In this document: positions 19,413 through 29,047 of the stretch, piece after piece | Layout: every line of letters starts with the position of its first letter | Numbering within the stretch: the first letter of the stretch is position 1 | Source of the DNA: Neiella litorisoli | GTDB taxonomy: Bacteria; Pseudomonadota; Gammaproteobacteria; Enterobacterales; Neiellaceae | Assembly (NCBI RefSeq): GCF_014773395.1 | Contig: NZ_JACXAF010000007.1 | Span: 1 to 64,000 of the forward strand | Direction: 5' to 3' | Length of the DNA: 64,000 nucleotides | Position numbers and translations under genes: made by a program | The notes under the pieces: model-generated | The model's database searches: none | The model's input: only the letters and a program-made list of their open reading frames with translations | Told to the model about the DNA's origin: nothing

Positions 19413-20681
19413 TTAAGAGAAGATCCCCTTGAGCATGTAGAAGAAGATAATCGACAGAATCGCACCGGCAGGTAGAGTGACAACCCAAGAGACTACGATG
19501 TTACGGACAACGGTGAGGTTCAGCGCCGCGATACCACGCGCCATACCCACACCCAATACCGCACCAACCAGGGTCTGAGTGGTTGAGATTGGCAGGCCGG
19601 TGCCTGAGGCGATGACGACGGTTGACGCTGCCGCTAGCTCAGCCGCAAAACCACGGCTTGGCGTTAGGTGAGTGATGCCTTTACCAATGGTGGCGATCAC
19701 GCGGTGACCGAAAATTGCCAAACCGGCGACAATACCAACTGCACCTAATGGCAGGATCCACCAAGCCAATGCGGCTTTTTTGGCAATTTCCCCATCGTGT
19801 TGAACAATGCTGACAACCGCAGCCAACGGACCAATGGCGTTGGCTACATCGTTAGAGCCGTGCGCAAAGGCCATACAACAAGCGGTCAGTACCATCAACA
19901 CAGCAAAGATCCGCTCAAGGTTGGCAAACATGGTTCGGCGGTCGGCCTTTTCATCCAGCTTCAATCGGCCAATGAGTACCGCACCAATAACGCCAATCAT
20001 GACCGCAATGGCGATGGCTAGGGTGTAGGCTTCGAGGTTGGTGAAGTCCATACCCACATGCTTGAGGCCCTTTTTGATGGTCACCAAAGACATCACGAAA
20101 CCAGCAAAAGCCATGTACATCGGGACAAAACGCTTGGCCTGACGAATTGGGTTTTCGGTGTCAAAAATGAGTTTTTGGGCGGACTGGAAAATCAGATAGG
20201 CAAGGAAACCGGAGATTGCCGGGGTAACAATCCAGCTACCAACAATGCCACCGACTTTACCCCAGCTTACCGAATCGATACCAACGCCAACGGCAGAGAA
20301 GCCAACGATAGCACCAACAATCGAGTGGGTGGTTGATACTGGCCAGCCGAGGTAGCTCGCCACTAACAACCATAAACCGGCGGCCATCAGGGCGCCAATC
20401 ATACCGAACACCAATAATTCAGGAACATCGGTGTAGTAACCGGCATCAATAATGCCTTTACGAATCGTGCTGGTCACCTCACCACCGGCAAGGTAAGCAC
20501 CAGCAAATTCAAAAATCATCGCCACAATAATGGCTTGTTTAATGGTTAGTGCTTTAGAACCAACCGAGGTACCCATGGCGTTTGCAACGTCATTGGCACC
20601 AATACCCCAGGCCATAAAAAAGCCTACGATGGCCGCAATTGCAATCAGCATTGGGCCGTGTTGAACGAGTACGTCAACCAT
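19413..20681 (-). CDS. PiT-family inorganic phosphate transporter
   Basis: The 422-residue membrane protein is a low-affinity phosphate symporter of the PiT family. Diagnostic duplicated signatures are GANDVANAMGTSVGSKAL near residue 28 and HGSNDVANAIGPLAAVV in the second half, plus WPVSTTHSIVGAIVGF and LPISTTQTLVGAVLG, with about ten hydrophobic helices. The DUF47/PhoU-like gene ends 24 nt upstream on the same strand, the typical operon in which that protein modulates transport. Confidence 0.95.
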   Translation of the reverse strand: MVDVLVQHGPMLIAIAAIVGFFMAWGIGANDVANAMGTSVGSKALTIKQAIIVAMIFEFAGAYLAGGEVTSTIRKGIIDAGYYTDVPELLVFGMIGALMAAGLWLLVASYLGWPVSTTHSIVGAIVGFSAVGVGIDSVSWGKVGGIVGSWIVTPAISGFLAYLIFQSAQKLIFDTENPIRQAKRFVPMYMAFAGFVMSLVTIKKGLKHVGMDFTNLEAYTLAIAIAVMIGVIGAVLIGRLKLDEKADRRTMFANLERIFAVLMVLTACCMAFAHGSNDVANAIGPLAAVVSIVQHDGEIAKKAALAWWILPLGAVGIVAGLAIFGHRVIATIGKGITHLTPSRGFAAELAAASTVVIASGTGLPISTTQTLVGAVLGVGMARGIAALNLTVVRNIVVSWVVTLPAGAILSIIFFYMLKGIFS

Positions 20682-20704
20682 TACAAATCCTCAGAGAGAG
20701 ATAG

Positions 20705-21385
20705 TTACGAGCGCGACAGCATCTGTTCCAGACGGATACCAGCTGAATCGGCGCGGTTAGCAATTGACCCAATTTGTTCCATCATTTTGTACAGGAACAT
20801 GACATCAATTGGGTTCATTTCCGGCTCCAACTTCAGTAGCTGAGCGCGCAGTAAGATCTGCATGTGGTCGGTATCATCTTCAATCACATCCAGTTCGCGA
20901 ACCATGTTCTCGACTAAGTCGGCTTCTCGGCCTGCGAAGCCGGTTTCCAACAATTCATCCAACTCATTGACCGCTTTTTTGGCCTGAGAGACGGCATCAA
21001 TACAGCGCTTCACATAAGCCATGAAGTCTTTTTGCATCGATGCTGGAATTTCCAAGCTGCGGCCAGTAACCGGGCCAGAAACATCTTTGGCGAGGTTGGC
21101 CATTCGGTCTTGCTGACCAACGAGTTCGAGCATGTCGGTACGCTCTACTGGCATGAATAAACCAGCAGGTAATTTTGCTCGTGCCTGAGCTTTGAGGCTA
21201 TCCGCTTCTTTCTCTGCTAGCGAAATGTTTCGGTGCAACTCAGCAACAAGTGCCCAATCTTTTTCGATAACAGCTTCAAAAAATGGGATTAAACCTTCGC
21301 AGCACTGGTGAACTTTATTAATATGCTCAACCAGAGGTTTAATCGGCGACTGGGCAAATACACCCATAATGTTCGTTAATGGCAT
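20705..21385 (-). CDS. DUF47 / TIGR00153 PhoU-like phosphate transport accessory protein
   Basis: The 226-residue, mostly helical cytosolic product matches the TIGR00153 family (MGVFAQSPIKPLVEHINKVHQC at the start, AEKEADSLKAQARAKLP, VARLANLAKDVSG-like DRMANLAKDVSGPVTGR, and the C-terminal MNPIDVMFLYKMMEQIGSIANRAD). These proteins are PhoU-related and are encoded next to PiT transporters, as here. Exact role is not established; a regulatory one on the transporter is inferred from context. Confidence 0.9.
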   Translation of the reverse strand: MPLTNIMGVFAQSPIKPLVEHINKVHQCCEGLIPFFEAVIEKDWALVAELHRNISLAEKEADSLKAQARAKLPAGLFMPVERTDMLELVGQQDRMANLAKDVSGPVTGRSLEIPASMQKDFMAYVKRCIDAVSQAKKAVNELDELLETGFAGREADLVENMVRELDVIEDDTDHMQILLRAQLLKLEPEMNPIDVMFLYKMMEQIGSIANRADSAGIRLEQMLSRS

Positions 21386-21533
21386 GTTTTATCCTTATCC
21401 GTGCAAATGCACGGTTACTGATCGGCGCGCATGTTAACCGAAACGATTCGCTGTTGGTACACCCGAAATTAAGAATAGGCAGAATTTGTTCGATCGATCT
21501 GTTTTAAAACAAATCGGCGTCTGATGAAACGAC

Positions 21534-23039
21534 ATGGATACAGAGATTGAGTTAAAGCTGTTGGTTGACCCCAACGACTTGGAAACACTCAGTAATTGGA
21601 TGCAACAGCGTCCGCAGGTCATCAAAAGCTATCAACGGCAACTGAGTAATATTTATTTCGATACAGCCGACCGGCAACTACGGCAACTCGACTGTGGTTT
21701 GCGAGTTCGTACGGTTGACGACCGCTCGGAGCAAACGATCAAAACCGCAGGTAAGGTCATCGGAGGCCTCCATGCGCGCCCCGAATACAATGTGCCGATT
21801 GATGGCCGGCGGCCGGATTTGTTTTTGTTCGACCGCGATATCTGGCCTGAAAACACCGACGTTGCCGCTCTGCAAGAATCCCTCCTGTCGCAATTCACCA
21901 CCAATTTTACCCGCCAAACTTGGCTGCTTAGTTACAGCGACGATGCCATTGTTGAGGTGGTCATTGATCACGGTGAGATCAGTAGCGGCGAGCGCAGCGT
22001 GCCGATCTGTGAAATGGAAATGGAGCTGGTCAAAGGCCCACCATCACTGTTGTTCAAATTGGCGCACAAAGTTTGCAAGAAATTTGATGTTCGCCCAGGC
22101 CAAGCCAGTAAAGCGGCGCGCGGTTATCGTCTATTAGAAGGTGCGCCAGAGCCGGAGCCGATGGCGCTGCCACTGTTGAACCTTGATGCGGCGCTGTCAA
22201 TTGAAGAAGCCATGACCGAACTGACGTCGGCGGCATTGCGGCAACTGCAAAGCAATCAGGACGTGTTTTTTAGCAATGACAGTATTGCCGCGCTGCAAGA
22301 AGTGCGACACGGCTTGCTGTGGATTTTGCAAATTCGTCATTACTTCAATGAGGTGCTGGACGAAGCTTCATTAAACCTGCTGGCCAATGCCAAAATTTGG
22401 CTGGTCAAGTTGCAATGGGTGGCTGATGCTTTGTATCGCGAGCAGTTGCTTGAGCAAAAAGATCAATACATGAAGCGTCTGGAAGATAAGAGAAAAGTCC
22501 GCAAGACGTTGAAAGAATGTGATAACAGCACCAACTTAAAATTGGCCTCGGCTTTATTATCAAGTCGCGATTACAGCCAGTGGTTACTGCAATTAAGCGA
22601 GTGGCTGACCTGTCAGTATTGGCGCCTAGAAGGTTGTGCTCAGCCGCAATTGGACGAGCCGGTGGCGCAATTAGCACGTAATGTACTCGATCATTCCAAG
22701 CAATACGTTGCCGAGCGTTTTCCCGCTAATCGAGCGCTCAGCGCCGATGAGTGTGCCAAAGGTTGTGAGCGCTTAGAGCGGGCGTTACTCAGTGGTAATT
22801 GCTTCCGCAAGATGTTTGACCCAGAGGCAACATCAGCCTATCGCGGACCATGGCACGACATGTTACGCGGTTGTCAGGAGCTAGCCTTGTTGGCGTTTCT
22901 GCAGCGGGTTGTTAATGGCATTGAATTAAAAGACGAAGAAGCATTTGAGCGTTGGTTACAGCGCAAACGAGAATCTTGGTTAGAACTGGTCGAGCAAAGC
23001 AAACACGCGGCCTTGGCGATGGAGCCTTATTGGCGTTGA
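21534..23039 (+). CDS. ygiF: CYTH-CHAD protein, inorganic triphosphatase YgiF-like
   Basis: The 501-residue protein begins with a CYTH tunnel domain (ExExK motif in EIELKLLVD; RVRTVDDRSEQTIKTAG; EMEMELVKG) that in E. coli YgiF hydrolyses inorganic triphosphate, and continues into a His-rich-type helical CHAD domain (about residues 215-490) linked to polyphosphate binding. glnE follows 52 nt downstream, the same order as in E. coli. Co-transcription with glnE is likely. Confidence 0.92.
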   Translation: MDTEIELKLLVDPNDLETLSNWMQQRPQVIKSYQRQLSNIYFDTADRQLRQLDCGLRVRTVDDRSEQTIKTAGKVIGGLHARPEYNVPIDGRRPDLFLFDRDIWPENTDVAALQESLLSQFTTNFTRQTWLLSYSDDAIVEVVIDHGEISSGERSVPICEMEMELVKGPPSLLFKLAHKVCKKFDVRPGQASKAARGYRLLEGAPEPEPMALPLLNLDAALSIEEAMTELTSAALRQLQSNQDVFFSNDSIAALQEVRHGLLWILQIRHYFNEVLDEASLNLLANAKIWLVKLQWVADALYREQLLEQKDQYMKRLEDKRKVRKTLKECDNSTNLKLASALLSSRDYSQWLLQLSEWLTCQYWRLEGCAQPQLDEPVAQLARNVLDHSKQYVAERFPANRALSADECAKGCERLERALLSGNCFRKMFDPEATSAYRGPWHDMLRGCQELALLAFLQRVVNGIELKDEEAFERWLQRKRESWLELVEQSKHAALAMEPYWR

Positions 23040-23091
23040 GGTAAATGCAGCGACGCTGCGCCAGTTCAATCAAACAACACAAGGAATATCC

Positions 23092-25989
23092 ATGACGATT
23101 CAACCCGTCGCATGGCCAGCCTTGCCGCTTGACCTGCAACAGTATGGTCAGCGGCAATGGCAAAAACTAACTGATCGCCACGATGTGGCTAACCTCCTCC
23201 CTTTCCAAGCCCAACTGAGTCATGCTTTTGCCTTATCGGATTTTCTGTTCGATGTGGTGATGCAAGCGCCGCAAGCGGTGGCAACTTGGCTCCAATCCGG
23301 TTCGCTCGACACGGCGCTGAGTAAGCCATTGATTGCTGAGCAAGTCAGCCAGCACATCGCCGGCTCCGATAGCGAGCCGGTGCTGATGACGCGATTGCGT
23401 CAGGCCCGTCGTCAACTGCAGTTTCACATCATCTGGCGCGACTTACTTGGTTTGGCTGATATAGATGAAGTGCTAGAGGCCACCTCAGCGCTAGCCGATG
23501 AAATTATTATTCAGGCCAACGACTGGCTTTATCACGATTTAGCGCAGCGCTGGGGCACGCCAAGCAACAGCGCCGGTCAAGCGCAACCCTTGCTGATCAT
23601 TGGCATGGGTAAGCTGGGTGGTGAAGAACTGAATGTGTCGTCAGATGTCGATTTAATCTTTACCTATCCTGAGCCAGGCTCCACCCAGGGCGCCCGCCGC
23701 GAACGCGACAATCAAGAGTTCTTTATTCGGCTGGGCCAACGCTTAATCCATGTGTTGAATCAAACCACCGCCGATGGCTCGGTGTTTCGAGTGGACATGC
23801 GGTTGCGCCCGTTTGGCGACAGTGGCCCGCTGGTGATGCCGTTTTCCGCGCTGGAAGATTATTACCAACACCATGGCCGCGAGTGGGAACGCTACGCCAT
23901 GGTCAAAGCGCGGGTGCTGGGTGACAACAGCGACTACGCGACCGAGCTGCGACAATTGCTGACGCCGTTTGTCTATCGTCGTTATATTGATTTTTCTGCC
24001 TTTCAGTCACTGCGCAAGATGAAGTTGCTGATTGAGCAAGAGGTCCGCCGCCGGCAACTCAAAGCGAACGTCAAGTTAGGCGCCGGAGGTATTCGTGAAG
24101 TTGAGTTCGTGGCGCAAGCGGTGCAACTGATGCGCGGTGGCCGCGAACGAGCCTTACGTGGCCGCAATTTACTGCAAACGTTAGCCGTCATTGAGCAGTT
24201 AAATGCGCTACCAGATACCGATATGAAGGCACTAGCCAATGGCTATCGTTACCTGCGTAAGCTCGAGCATGCGTTGCAAGGTGTGCGCGATGCGCAGACT
24301 CAAACCTTGCCGGACGAATCATTCGAGCAAAGCCGTATTGCCGCCATTATGGGCTGTGATCACTGGCAACAATTACTCGATGATCTTGACCAACAACGAG
24401 AACTGGTCCATCAGAGCTTTACCATGGTGATTGGTGAGCAGCCCGGTGATGAAGAGCCAGAGCAAGAAGTGCTACAAGCGTTGCCGTTGTGGCCAGACGT
24501 CTGGCAGCAAGAGTTGGTTGAAGGGACGTGCCGAGAACTCGGTATTGCCGATGCTGATCGTTTTGTTATTGACTTGCAGACCTTTTATGACAAGAGCAAA
24601 AAGCGCCAGTTAGGGCCGCGTGGGCGGGACGCGCTAGAGCGGGTGATGCCCATGGTACTGGCCGCTGTCTGTCAGACCGAGCAACCGGCGCAAACCTTGC
24701 CCTCAGTACTTGGTGTGATTGAGCCGGTGCTGACTAGAACCACTTACCTTGAATTACTGTTGGAAAACCCCAAAGCGCTGAACCAATTGGTCAGTCTGTG
24801 TCAGGCCAGCAGCTGGATTGCCAATCAGTTAGCGTATCACCCGATGTTGCTTGATGAGTTGTTGGAGCCTGCTCAGCTATACCAACCAACGGCACTAGAA
24901 GCTTACGAAGATGAGCTTCGCCAATACATGTTACGGGTCGATGAAGATGATCTCGAGCAGCAAATGGAAGCGCTGCGCCACTTTAAGCAGGCCCACCAAC
25001 TTCGTATTGCCGCCGCTGATGTTGCCGGTCAGTTAGCGATCACCAAAGTTAGTGACCATTTGACTCGCCTTGCGGAAGTGTTGCTCGACTATTGTGTCCA
25101 TGCCGCTTGGCAGCAGCTATCGGTGCGCCACGGCACTCCCGAGGGCATGACCAGTGCCAACCAATGTGTGGCGGTGCTTGGTTACGGCAAACTCGGTGGC
25201 TTGGAGCTGGGCTACAATTCTGACTTGGATATCGTGTTTTTCCATATGGTCAACCCTGGCGTGACAACCGGCGACAAACCGATTGATACCACTCAGTTTT
25301 TGGTCAAGTTGGTGCAGCGATTCAGTCACTTGATGACGACGCGGACGCACTCCGGTGAGTTGTATGAAATTGACTTACGATTGCGACCATCTGGCGCATC
25401 TGGGCTATTGATCACTCACCTTGATTCGCTGGCTCAATATCAGAAAGAGGAAGCTTGGGTGTGGGAGCATCAAGCGCTGGTCAGAGCCAGAGCGGTATTT
25501 GGTTCGGAGCCGTTGCTTGAGGCCTTTGCTAGCTTGCGACGAGAAATTGTTTGCTTGCCGCGCAATATGGCCGAACTGGCGCTCGAAGTGGTCAAAATGC
25601 GGCACAAAATGCGTGACCATTTAGGCTCCAAGGATGAGCAGTTGTTCGATCTGAAACAAGATCCCGGCGGCATTGCCGATATCGAATTTATCGCCCAATA
25701 TCTAGTGTTAGGGTTCGGTCAGGCGCTGCCGAGCATGGCCGATTGGTCAGATAATTTGCGTATTTTTGAGACCGCGGCTGAGCAGCAGTTGTTGACCGAG
25801 CAGCAAGCCACAGCGCTAGTCGATGCATACTGTTTGTACCGAAACAAAGGTCATCACCTAGCGTTACAGCGTCAGAAAGCTAAGGTTTCTGTGACGGAGT
25901 TTACCGATGAAAGGCAACAGGTTATTGCGATTTGGCAGCATTTGTTTGCTGATACTGAGCGCCAGCTTCAGCAATCTAGCGCGAGCTGA
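23092..25989 (+). CDS. glnE: Glutamine synthetase adenylyltransferase / deadenylyltransferase GlnE
   Basis: GlnE adds or removes AMP on glutamine synthetase in response to glutamine and PII. The 965-residue product has the two nucleotidyltransferase domains expected: GMGKLGGEELNVSSDVDLIF near residue 170 (deadenylylating) and LGYGKLGGLELGYNSDLDIV near residue 695 (adenylylating), each with the G-S-x-D-x-D core and followed by helical DUF294/GlnD-type regions. An AAGGA site precedes the ATG. Its last 27 codons are overlapped in another frame by the signal peptide of the next gene. Confidence 0.97.
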   Translation: MTIQPVAWPALPLDLQQYGQRQWQKLTDRHDVANLLPFQAQLSHAFALSDFLFDVVMQAPQAVATWLQSGSLDTALSKPLIAEQVSQHIAGSDSEPVLMTRLRQARRQLQFHIIWRDLLGLADIDEVLEATSALADEIIIQANDWLYHDLAQRWGTPSNSAGQAQPLLIIGMGKLGGEELNVSSDVDLIFTYPEPGSTQGARRERDNQEFFIRLGQRLIHVLNQTTADGSVFRVDMRLRPFGDSGPLVMPFSALEDYYQHHGREWERYAMVKARVLGDNSDYATELRQLLTPFVYRRYIDFSAFQSLRKMKLLIEQEVRRRQLKANVKLGAGGIREVEFVAQAVQLMRGGRERALRGRNLLQTLAVIEQLNALPDTDMKALANGYRYLRKLEHALQGVRDAQTQTLPDESFEQSRIAAIMGCDHWQQLLDDLDQQRELVHQSFTMVIGEQPGDEEPEQEVLQALPLWPDVWQQELVEGTCRELGIADADRFVIDLQTFYDKSKKRQLGPRGRDALERVMPMVLAAVCQTEQPAQTLPSVLGVIEPVLTRTTYLELLLENPKALNQLVSLCQASSWIANQLAYHPMLLDELLEPAQLYQPTALEAYEDELRQYMLRVDEDDLEQQMEALRHFKQAHQLRIAAADVAGQLAITKVSDHLTRLAEVLLDYCVHAAWQQLSVRHGTPEGMTSANQCVAVLGYGKLGGLELGYNSDLDIVFFHMVNPGVTTGDKPIDTTQFLVKLVQRFSHLMTTRTHSGELYEIDLRLRPSGASGLLITHLDSLAQYQKEEAWVWEHQALVRARAVFGSEPLLEAFASLRREIVCLPRNMAELALEVVKMRHKMRDHLGSKDEQLFDLKQDPGGIADIEFIAQYLVLGFGQALPSMADWSDNLRIFETAAEQQLLTEQQATALVDAYCLYRNKGHHLALQRQKAKVSVTEFTDERQQVIAIWQHLFADTERQLQQSSAS

Positions 25990-26434
25990 ATGCGAGCAAG
26001 TCCTCAATGCTGACAAGGCCGGTTATCAGGTGTCACTGAGTGTAACCGGCGATTGTCGCAAAGGGATGTTTGTCCTTACCATCGACACGCCTGATGGCAT
26101 TCAGCAAACTTTGTACGAAGCATATGACCAACCTTTTACGGCAATCTGGCTCGACAAACTGGTGGGCAACCCGCAGCCTGATATTGTGTTGCTGCAGCAG
26201 GTCGATCAGCGCTTTGCCGGTTTGATCCTGTACTCGTGGCAAAATAATCACTATCAAAAACAGAGCATTAATCCGCCTGCCGAAAGTTTAATGGTGGGTT
26301 ATGCCGAGCAGGACAAAGTGTATGTCCGTTGGGGCGCGTTGGTACGGCAAATTAAGCTGACCGATCCAGAAGGGCCGGGTTGGCGCCGGTTAAGTTATGA
26401 TTTCAACAAAGCCAGTTGGATCGAGTCGAATTAG
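25907..26434 (+). CDS. Small exported protein of unknown function overlapping glnE
   Basis: I do not recognise the family. The 175-residue product starts with a textbook signal peptide (basic MKGNRLLR, hydrophobic SICLLILSAS, cleavage after ALA-like ARA at residue 27), then a beta-rich domain of about 148 residues with two Cys (in AECEQ and GDCRK) that could form a periplasmic disulfide. A GGAG site lies 8 nt before the ATG. The signal peptide is encoded entirely inside the +1-shifted 3' end of glnE, and the mature part begins exactly at the glnE stop. A terminator follows 14 nt after the stop. Confidence 0.82.
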   Translation: MKGNRLLRFGSICLLILSASFSNLARAECEQVLNADKAGYQVSLSVTGDCRKGMFVLTIDTPDGIQQTLYEAYDQPFTAIWLDKLVGNPQPDIVLLQQVDQRFAGLILYSWQNNHYQKQSINPPAESLMVGYAEQDKVYVRWGALVRQIKLTDPEGPGWRRLSYDFNKASWIESN

Positions 26435-26447
26435 AGCAAGTGCCCAG

Positions 26448-26473
26448 AAACGCCGCAGCTAGCGGCGTTTTTT
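26448..26473 (+). terminator. Terminator overlapping the lpxL stop codon
   Basis: Nine-bp stem (AAACGCCGC at 26448-26456, complement at 26462-26470), 5-nt loop and a run of six T. It ends the plus-strand exported-protein gene. Its loop and right arm encode the last residues and the TAG stop of the convergent acyltransferase. Confidence 0.87.
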
Positions 26474-27400
26474 GTACCTTGATGGCAATGACTTGTCGGG
26501 GCGGGTTTTAAAGCGCCGGTGAACCCACAGATATTGCTCTGGGTATCGCCTGACATTGGCTTCAATGATGGCGTTGACGCGGCTGGTATCGGCATGTTCA
26601 TCGCCACTTGGAAAGTCTTCAACTGGTGGCTGAACTTCCAGCACATAGCCTGAACCATCGGTTTTGCGATATTGAAAAAAGGGCACCAGAGCGGCTTTTC
26701 CCAGCGATACCATTGAGCCGGTCGCTGGTGTTGTTGCGGCATCAGGAATGCCGAAGTAAGGCACAAAAATGGAGCGGCGGGGGCCTAAATCCTGGTCCGG
26801 TGCATACCACACGGCATGCCCCTTCTTCAGCGCTTTAAAAGCACTGCGAATATTATTGCGATTGAGCATCAGCGCGCCGGTTTGACTGCGGCCTCGATAC
26901 TGAAAGTACTCCATCACGGCGTTTTTGTTGGGCCGATAAATGCCGCCCGCGGGGTAATCGATGGCAAAACGCCGGCAGCCAATCTCTAAGCTCATCATGT
27001 GGCAGGCGAGCAAGACAATGCCTTGTCCCTGTTGTTGAATGCTCTCGAAATGCTCAACACCCCGTAATTCGGTGATTTTTCGTAGGCGTTGTTCCGGCCA
27101 GAACCAGGCAATGCCGGTTTCCATCAAGGCGGCGCCAGCTTCCTTGAGGTTCTGTTTAAGCATTGCTTGGCGTTGCTGCTCGGTTAACTCAGGAAAGCAC
27201 AATTTGATATTGGTTGCGGCAATATGGCGGCGGCGCGGCATTAGCCAGCCAGCGATTGTCCCTAGACCATGGCCAATCGCAATGATCCAGCGAAATGGCA
27301 ATTGCACCAGTAGCCACAGCAGGCCATAGCCCAACCACACCGGCCAATATTTGGGGTGCAACATAAACCATTGGAAATCGCCGGGGGTCTTTTCTGTCAT
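26459..27400 (-). CDS. Lipid A biosynthesis lauroyl/myristoyl-type acyltransferase (LpxL/LpxM family)
   Basis: The 313-residue inner-membrane protein adds a secondary acyl chain to Kdo2-lipid A. It has an N-terminal hydrophobic anchor (WLGYGLLWLLVQLPFRWII), the HX4E catalytic motif in LLACHMMSLEIG, RPNKNAVMEYFQYRGR, and the DQDLGPRRSIFVPYFGIPDA segment. Start 27400 (MTEKTPGDF) is preferred over an upstream in-frame ATG at 27517, which would run into the divergent hldE start. Whether it uses laurate or myristate cannot be told. The tail KKRR and stop lie within a terminator stem. Confidence 0.92.
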   Translation of the reverse strand: MTEKTPGDFQWFMLHPKYWPVWLGYGLLWLLVQLPFRWIIAIGHGLGTIAGWLMPRRRHIAATNIKLCFPELTEQQRQAMLKQNLKEAGAALMETGIAWFWPEQRLRKITELRGVEHFESIQQQGQGIVLLACHMMSLEIGCRRFAIDYPAGGIYRPNKNAVMEYFQYRGRSQTGALMLNRNNIRSAFKALKKGHAVWYAPDQDLGPRRSIFVPYFGIPDAATTPATGSMVSLGKAALVPFFQYRKTDGSGYVLEVQPPVEDFPSGDEHADTSRVNAIIEANVRRYPEQYLWVHRRFKTRPDKSLPSRYKKRR

Positions 27401-27552
27401 GAGTTCATCAAGCGACTGCAAAAAACGAATCGCGTATTCTAACGAAGCTGGTACTGTGATGAAAGTTACTATAGAACAACAGCTCACAGATGGACCATGT
27501 GTTAGACTGTGCGCCACTTAAATTCAGACCCACCTTTTCGATCGGATTCGCT

Positions 27553-28977
27553 ATGAAATTGACCTTACCCGACTATTCAACTGCCAAAGTTGCCGTTGCC
27601 GGTGACTTGATGCTAGACCGCTATTGGCAAGGCCCGACTGGCCGAATTAGTCCGGAAGCGCCGGTGCCTGTGGTGAAAGTCGAGCAGTTTGATGACAGAC
27701 CGGGTGGTGCAGCGAATGTGGCGCTGAACTTGGCGGCGTTAAAAGTAGATACCCGACTGCTGGGGATGACAGGTAAAGATGAAGCCGCCGAGGTGCTGCA
27801 ACAAGCGCTCGGTGGTGTTGGCGTGAAAACCGATTTTCAACAGGTCGATGGCTTGCCGACAATCACCAAATTACGAGTCATTAGCCGTCACCAGCAGCTG
27901 ATCCGGTTGGATTTTGAAGATAGTTTTGCAGACATTGATGCCGCGCCGATGACCGCAGCTTTTGAACAAGCGCTACTTGATGCCAAGGTGGTGGTGCTAT
28001 CGGACTACGCGAAAGGCGCGTTAAGCCAGGTGGCTGAGCTCATTCAAATGGCTCGCAAGGCGGATCGCATTGTGTTGGTCGATCCAAAAGGAACGGACTT
28101 TGAAAAATACCGAGGGGCAACTTTGTTAACCCCGAATCTCGGTGAATTTGAAGCGGTTGTCGGCCCTTGTCAGTCAGAGGCCGACTTGGTCGCTAAAGCG
28201 CACAAATTGCGACATGAGCTGGAGCTAGATGCGCTGCTGGTCACTCGTGGTGAGCATGGTATGACGCTTATCTCTGGTGATGGTGACGAATTGCATTTGC
28301 CGGCCATGGTTAAAGAAGTATTCGATGTGACTGGTGCTGGCGATACCGTGATTTCGGTATTAGCCGCCTCACTTGCCGCTGGTACGCCGATTGCGGAATC
28401 GTGTGCACTGGCCAATATCGCCGCCGGTATTGTGGTGGCCAAATTGGGTACATCGACCGTGTCGCAAATGGAGCTGGCGCAAGCCATTGCTGATGGCACG
28501 GAATCTGGTTTTGGCGTGGTGACTGAGCAGCAGCTTGGTTTTGCTGTGGCCCAAGCCAAAGCGCGCGGTGAGCGAATCGTCATGACCAATGGTTGTTTCG
28601 ATATTCTTCATGCTGGTCACGTGTCGTACTTACAAGCCGCCAGAGCCCTAGGTGACCGGCTGATTGTGGCGGTGAATGATGATGCTTCGGTCACCCGACT
28701 CAAAGGTCAAGGCCGTCCTGTCAACCCGGTTGATCGCCGGATGGCGGTGTTAGCAGCGTTGGGTGACGTTGATTGGGTAGTGCCGTTTAGTGAGGATACG
28801 CCGGCTCGAGTGATCGGCGAAACCTTGCCTGATTTGCTGGTCAAAGGCGGTGATTATAAGCCTGATGAAATAGCCGGAGCAGAAGCGGTCTGGGCCAACG
28901 GTGGTGAGGTGCAAGTGCTGCACTTTGAAGATGGCTGCTCAACGACAAAGATTATCGAGCAAATCAAGCAGCAGTAA
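27553..28977 (+). CDS. hldE: Bifunctional heptose kinase / ADP-heptose synthase HldE
   Basis: HldE makes ADP-heptose for the LPS inner core: an N-terminal ribokinase-fold heptose-7-phosphate kinase and a C-terminal adenylyltransferase. The 474-residue product shows [23 protein letters not shown], the kinase [13 protein letters not shown] motif (about residue 263), then [20 protein letters not shown] with the HxGH nucleotidyltransferase motif (about residue 350) and [10 protein letters not shown]. The chosen ATG at 27553 gives the standard N-terminus. It is divergent from the lipid A acyltransferase, another LPS gene. Confidence 0.97.
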   Translation: MKLTLPDYSTAKVAVAGDLMLDRYWQGPTGRISPEAPVPVVKVEQFDDRPGGAANVALNLAALKVDTRLLGMTGKDEAAEVLQQALGGVGVKTDFQQVDGLPTITKLRVISRHQQLIRLDFEDSFADIDAAPMTAAFEQALLDAKVVVLSDYAKGALSQVAELIQMARKADRIVLVDPKGTDFEKYRGATLLTPNLGEFEAVVGPCQSEADLVAKAHKLRHELELDALLVTRGEHGMTLISGDGDELHLPAMVKEVFDVTGAGDTVISVLAASLAAGTPIAESCALANIAAGIVVAKLGTSTVSQMELAQAIADGTESGFGVVTEQQLGFAVAQAKARGERIVMTNGCFDILHAGHVSYLQAARALGDRLIVAVNDDASVTRLKGQGRPVNPVDRRMAVLAALGDVDWVVPFSEDTPARVIGETLPDLLVKGGDYKPDEIAGAEAVWANGGEVQVLHFEDGCSTTKIIEQIKQQ

Positions 28978-28995
28978 TATATTGAATTAGAAAGT

Positions 28996-29023
28996 AAAAA
29001 GGAGCGCGAAGCGCTCCTTTTTT
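28996..29023 (+). terminator. Bidirectional terminator between hldE and tolC
   Basis: A 7-bp G/C stem (GGAGCGC/GCGCTCC) with a GAA triloop, extended by A5 on the left and T6 on the right, between two convergent genes. It should end hldE from the left and tolC from the right. Confidence 0.92.
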
Positions 29024-29047
29024 GATCTCCCAATGGGCGAAATGACC

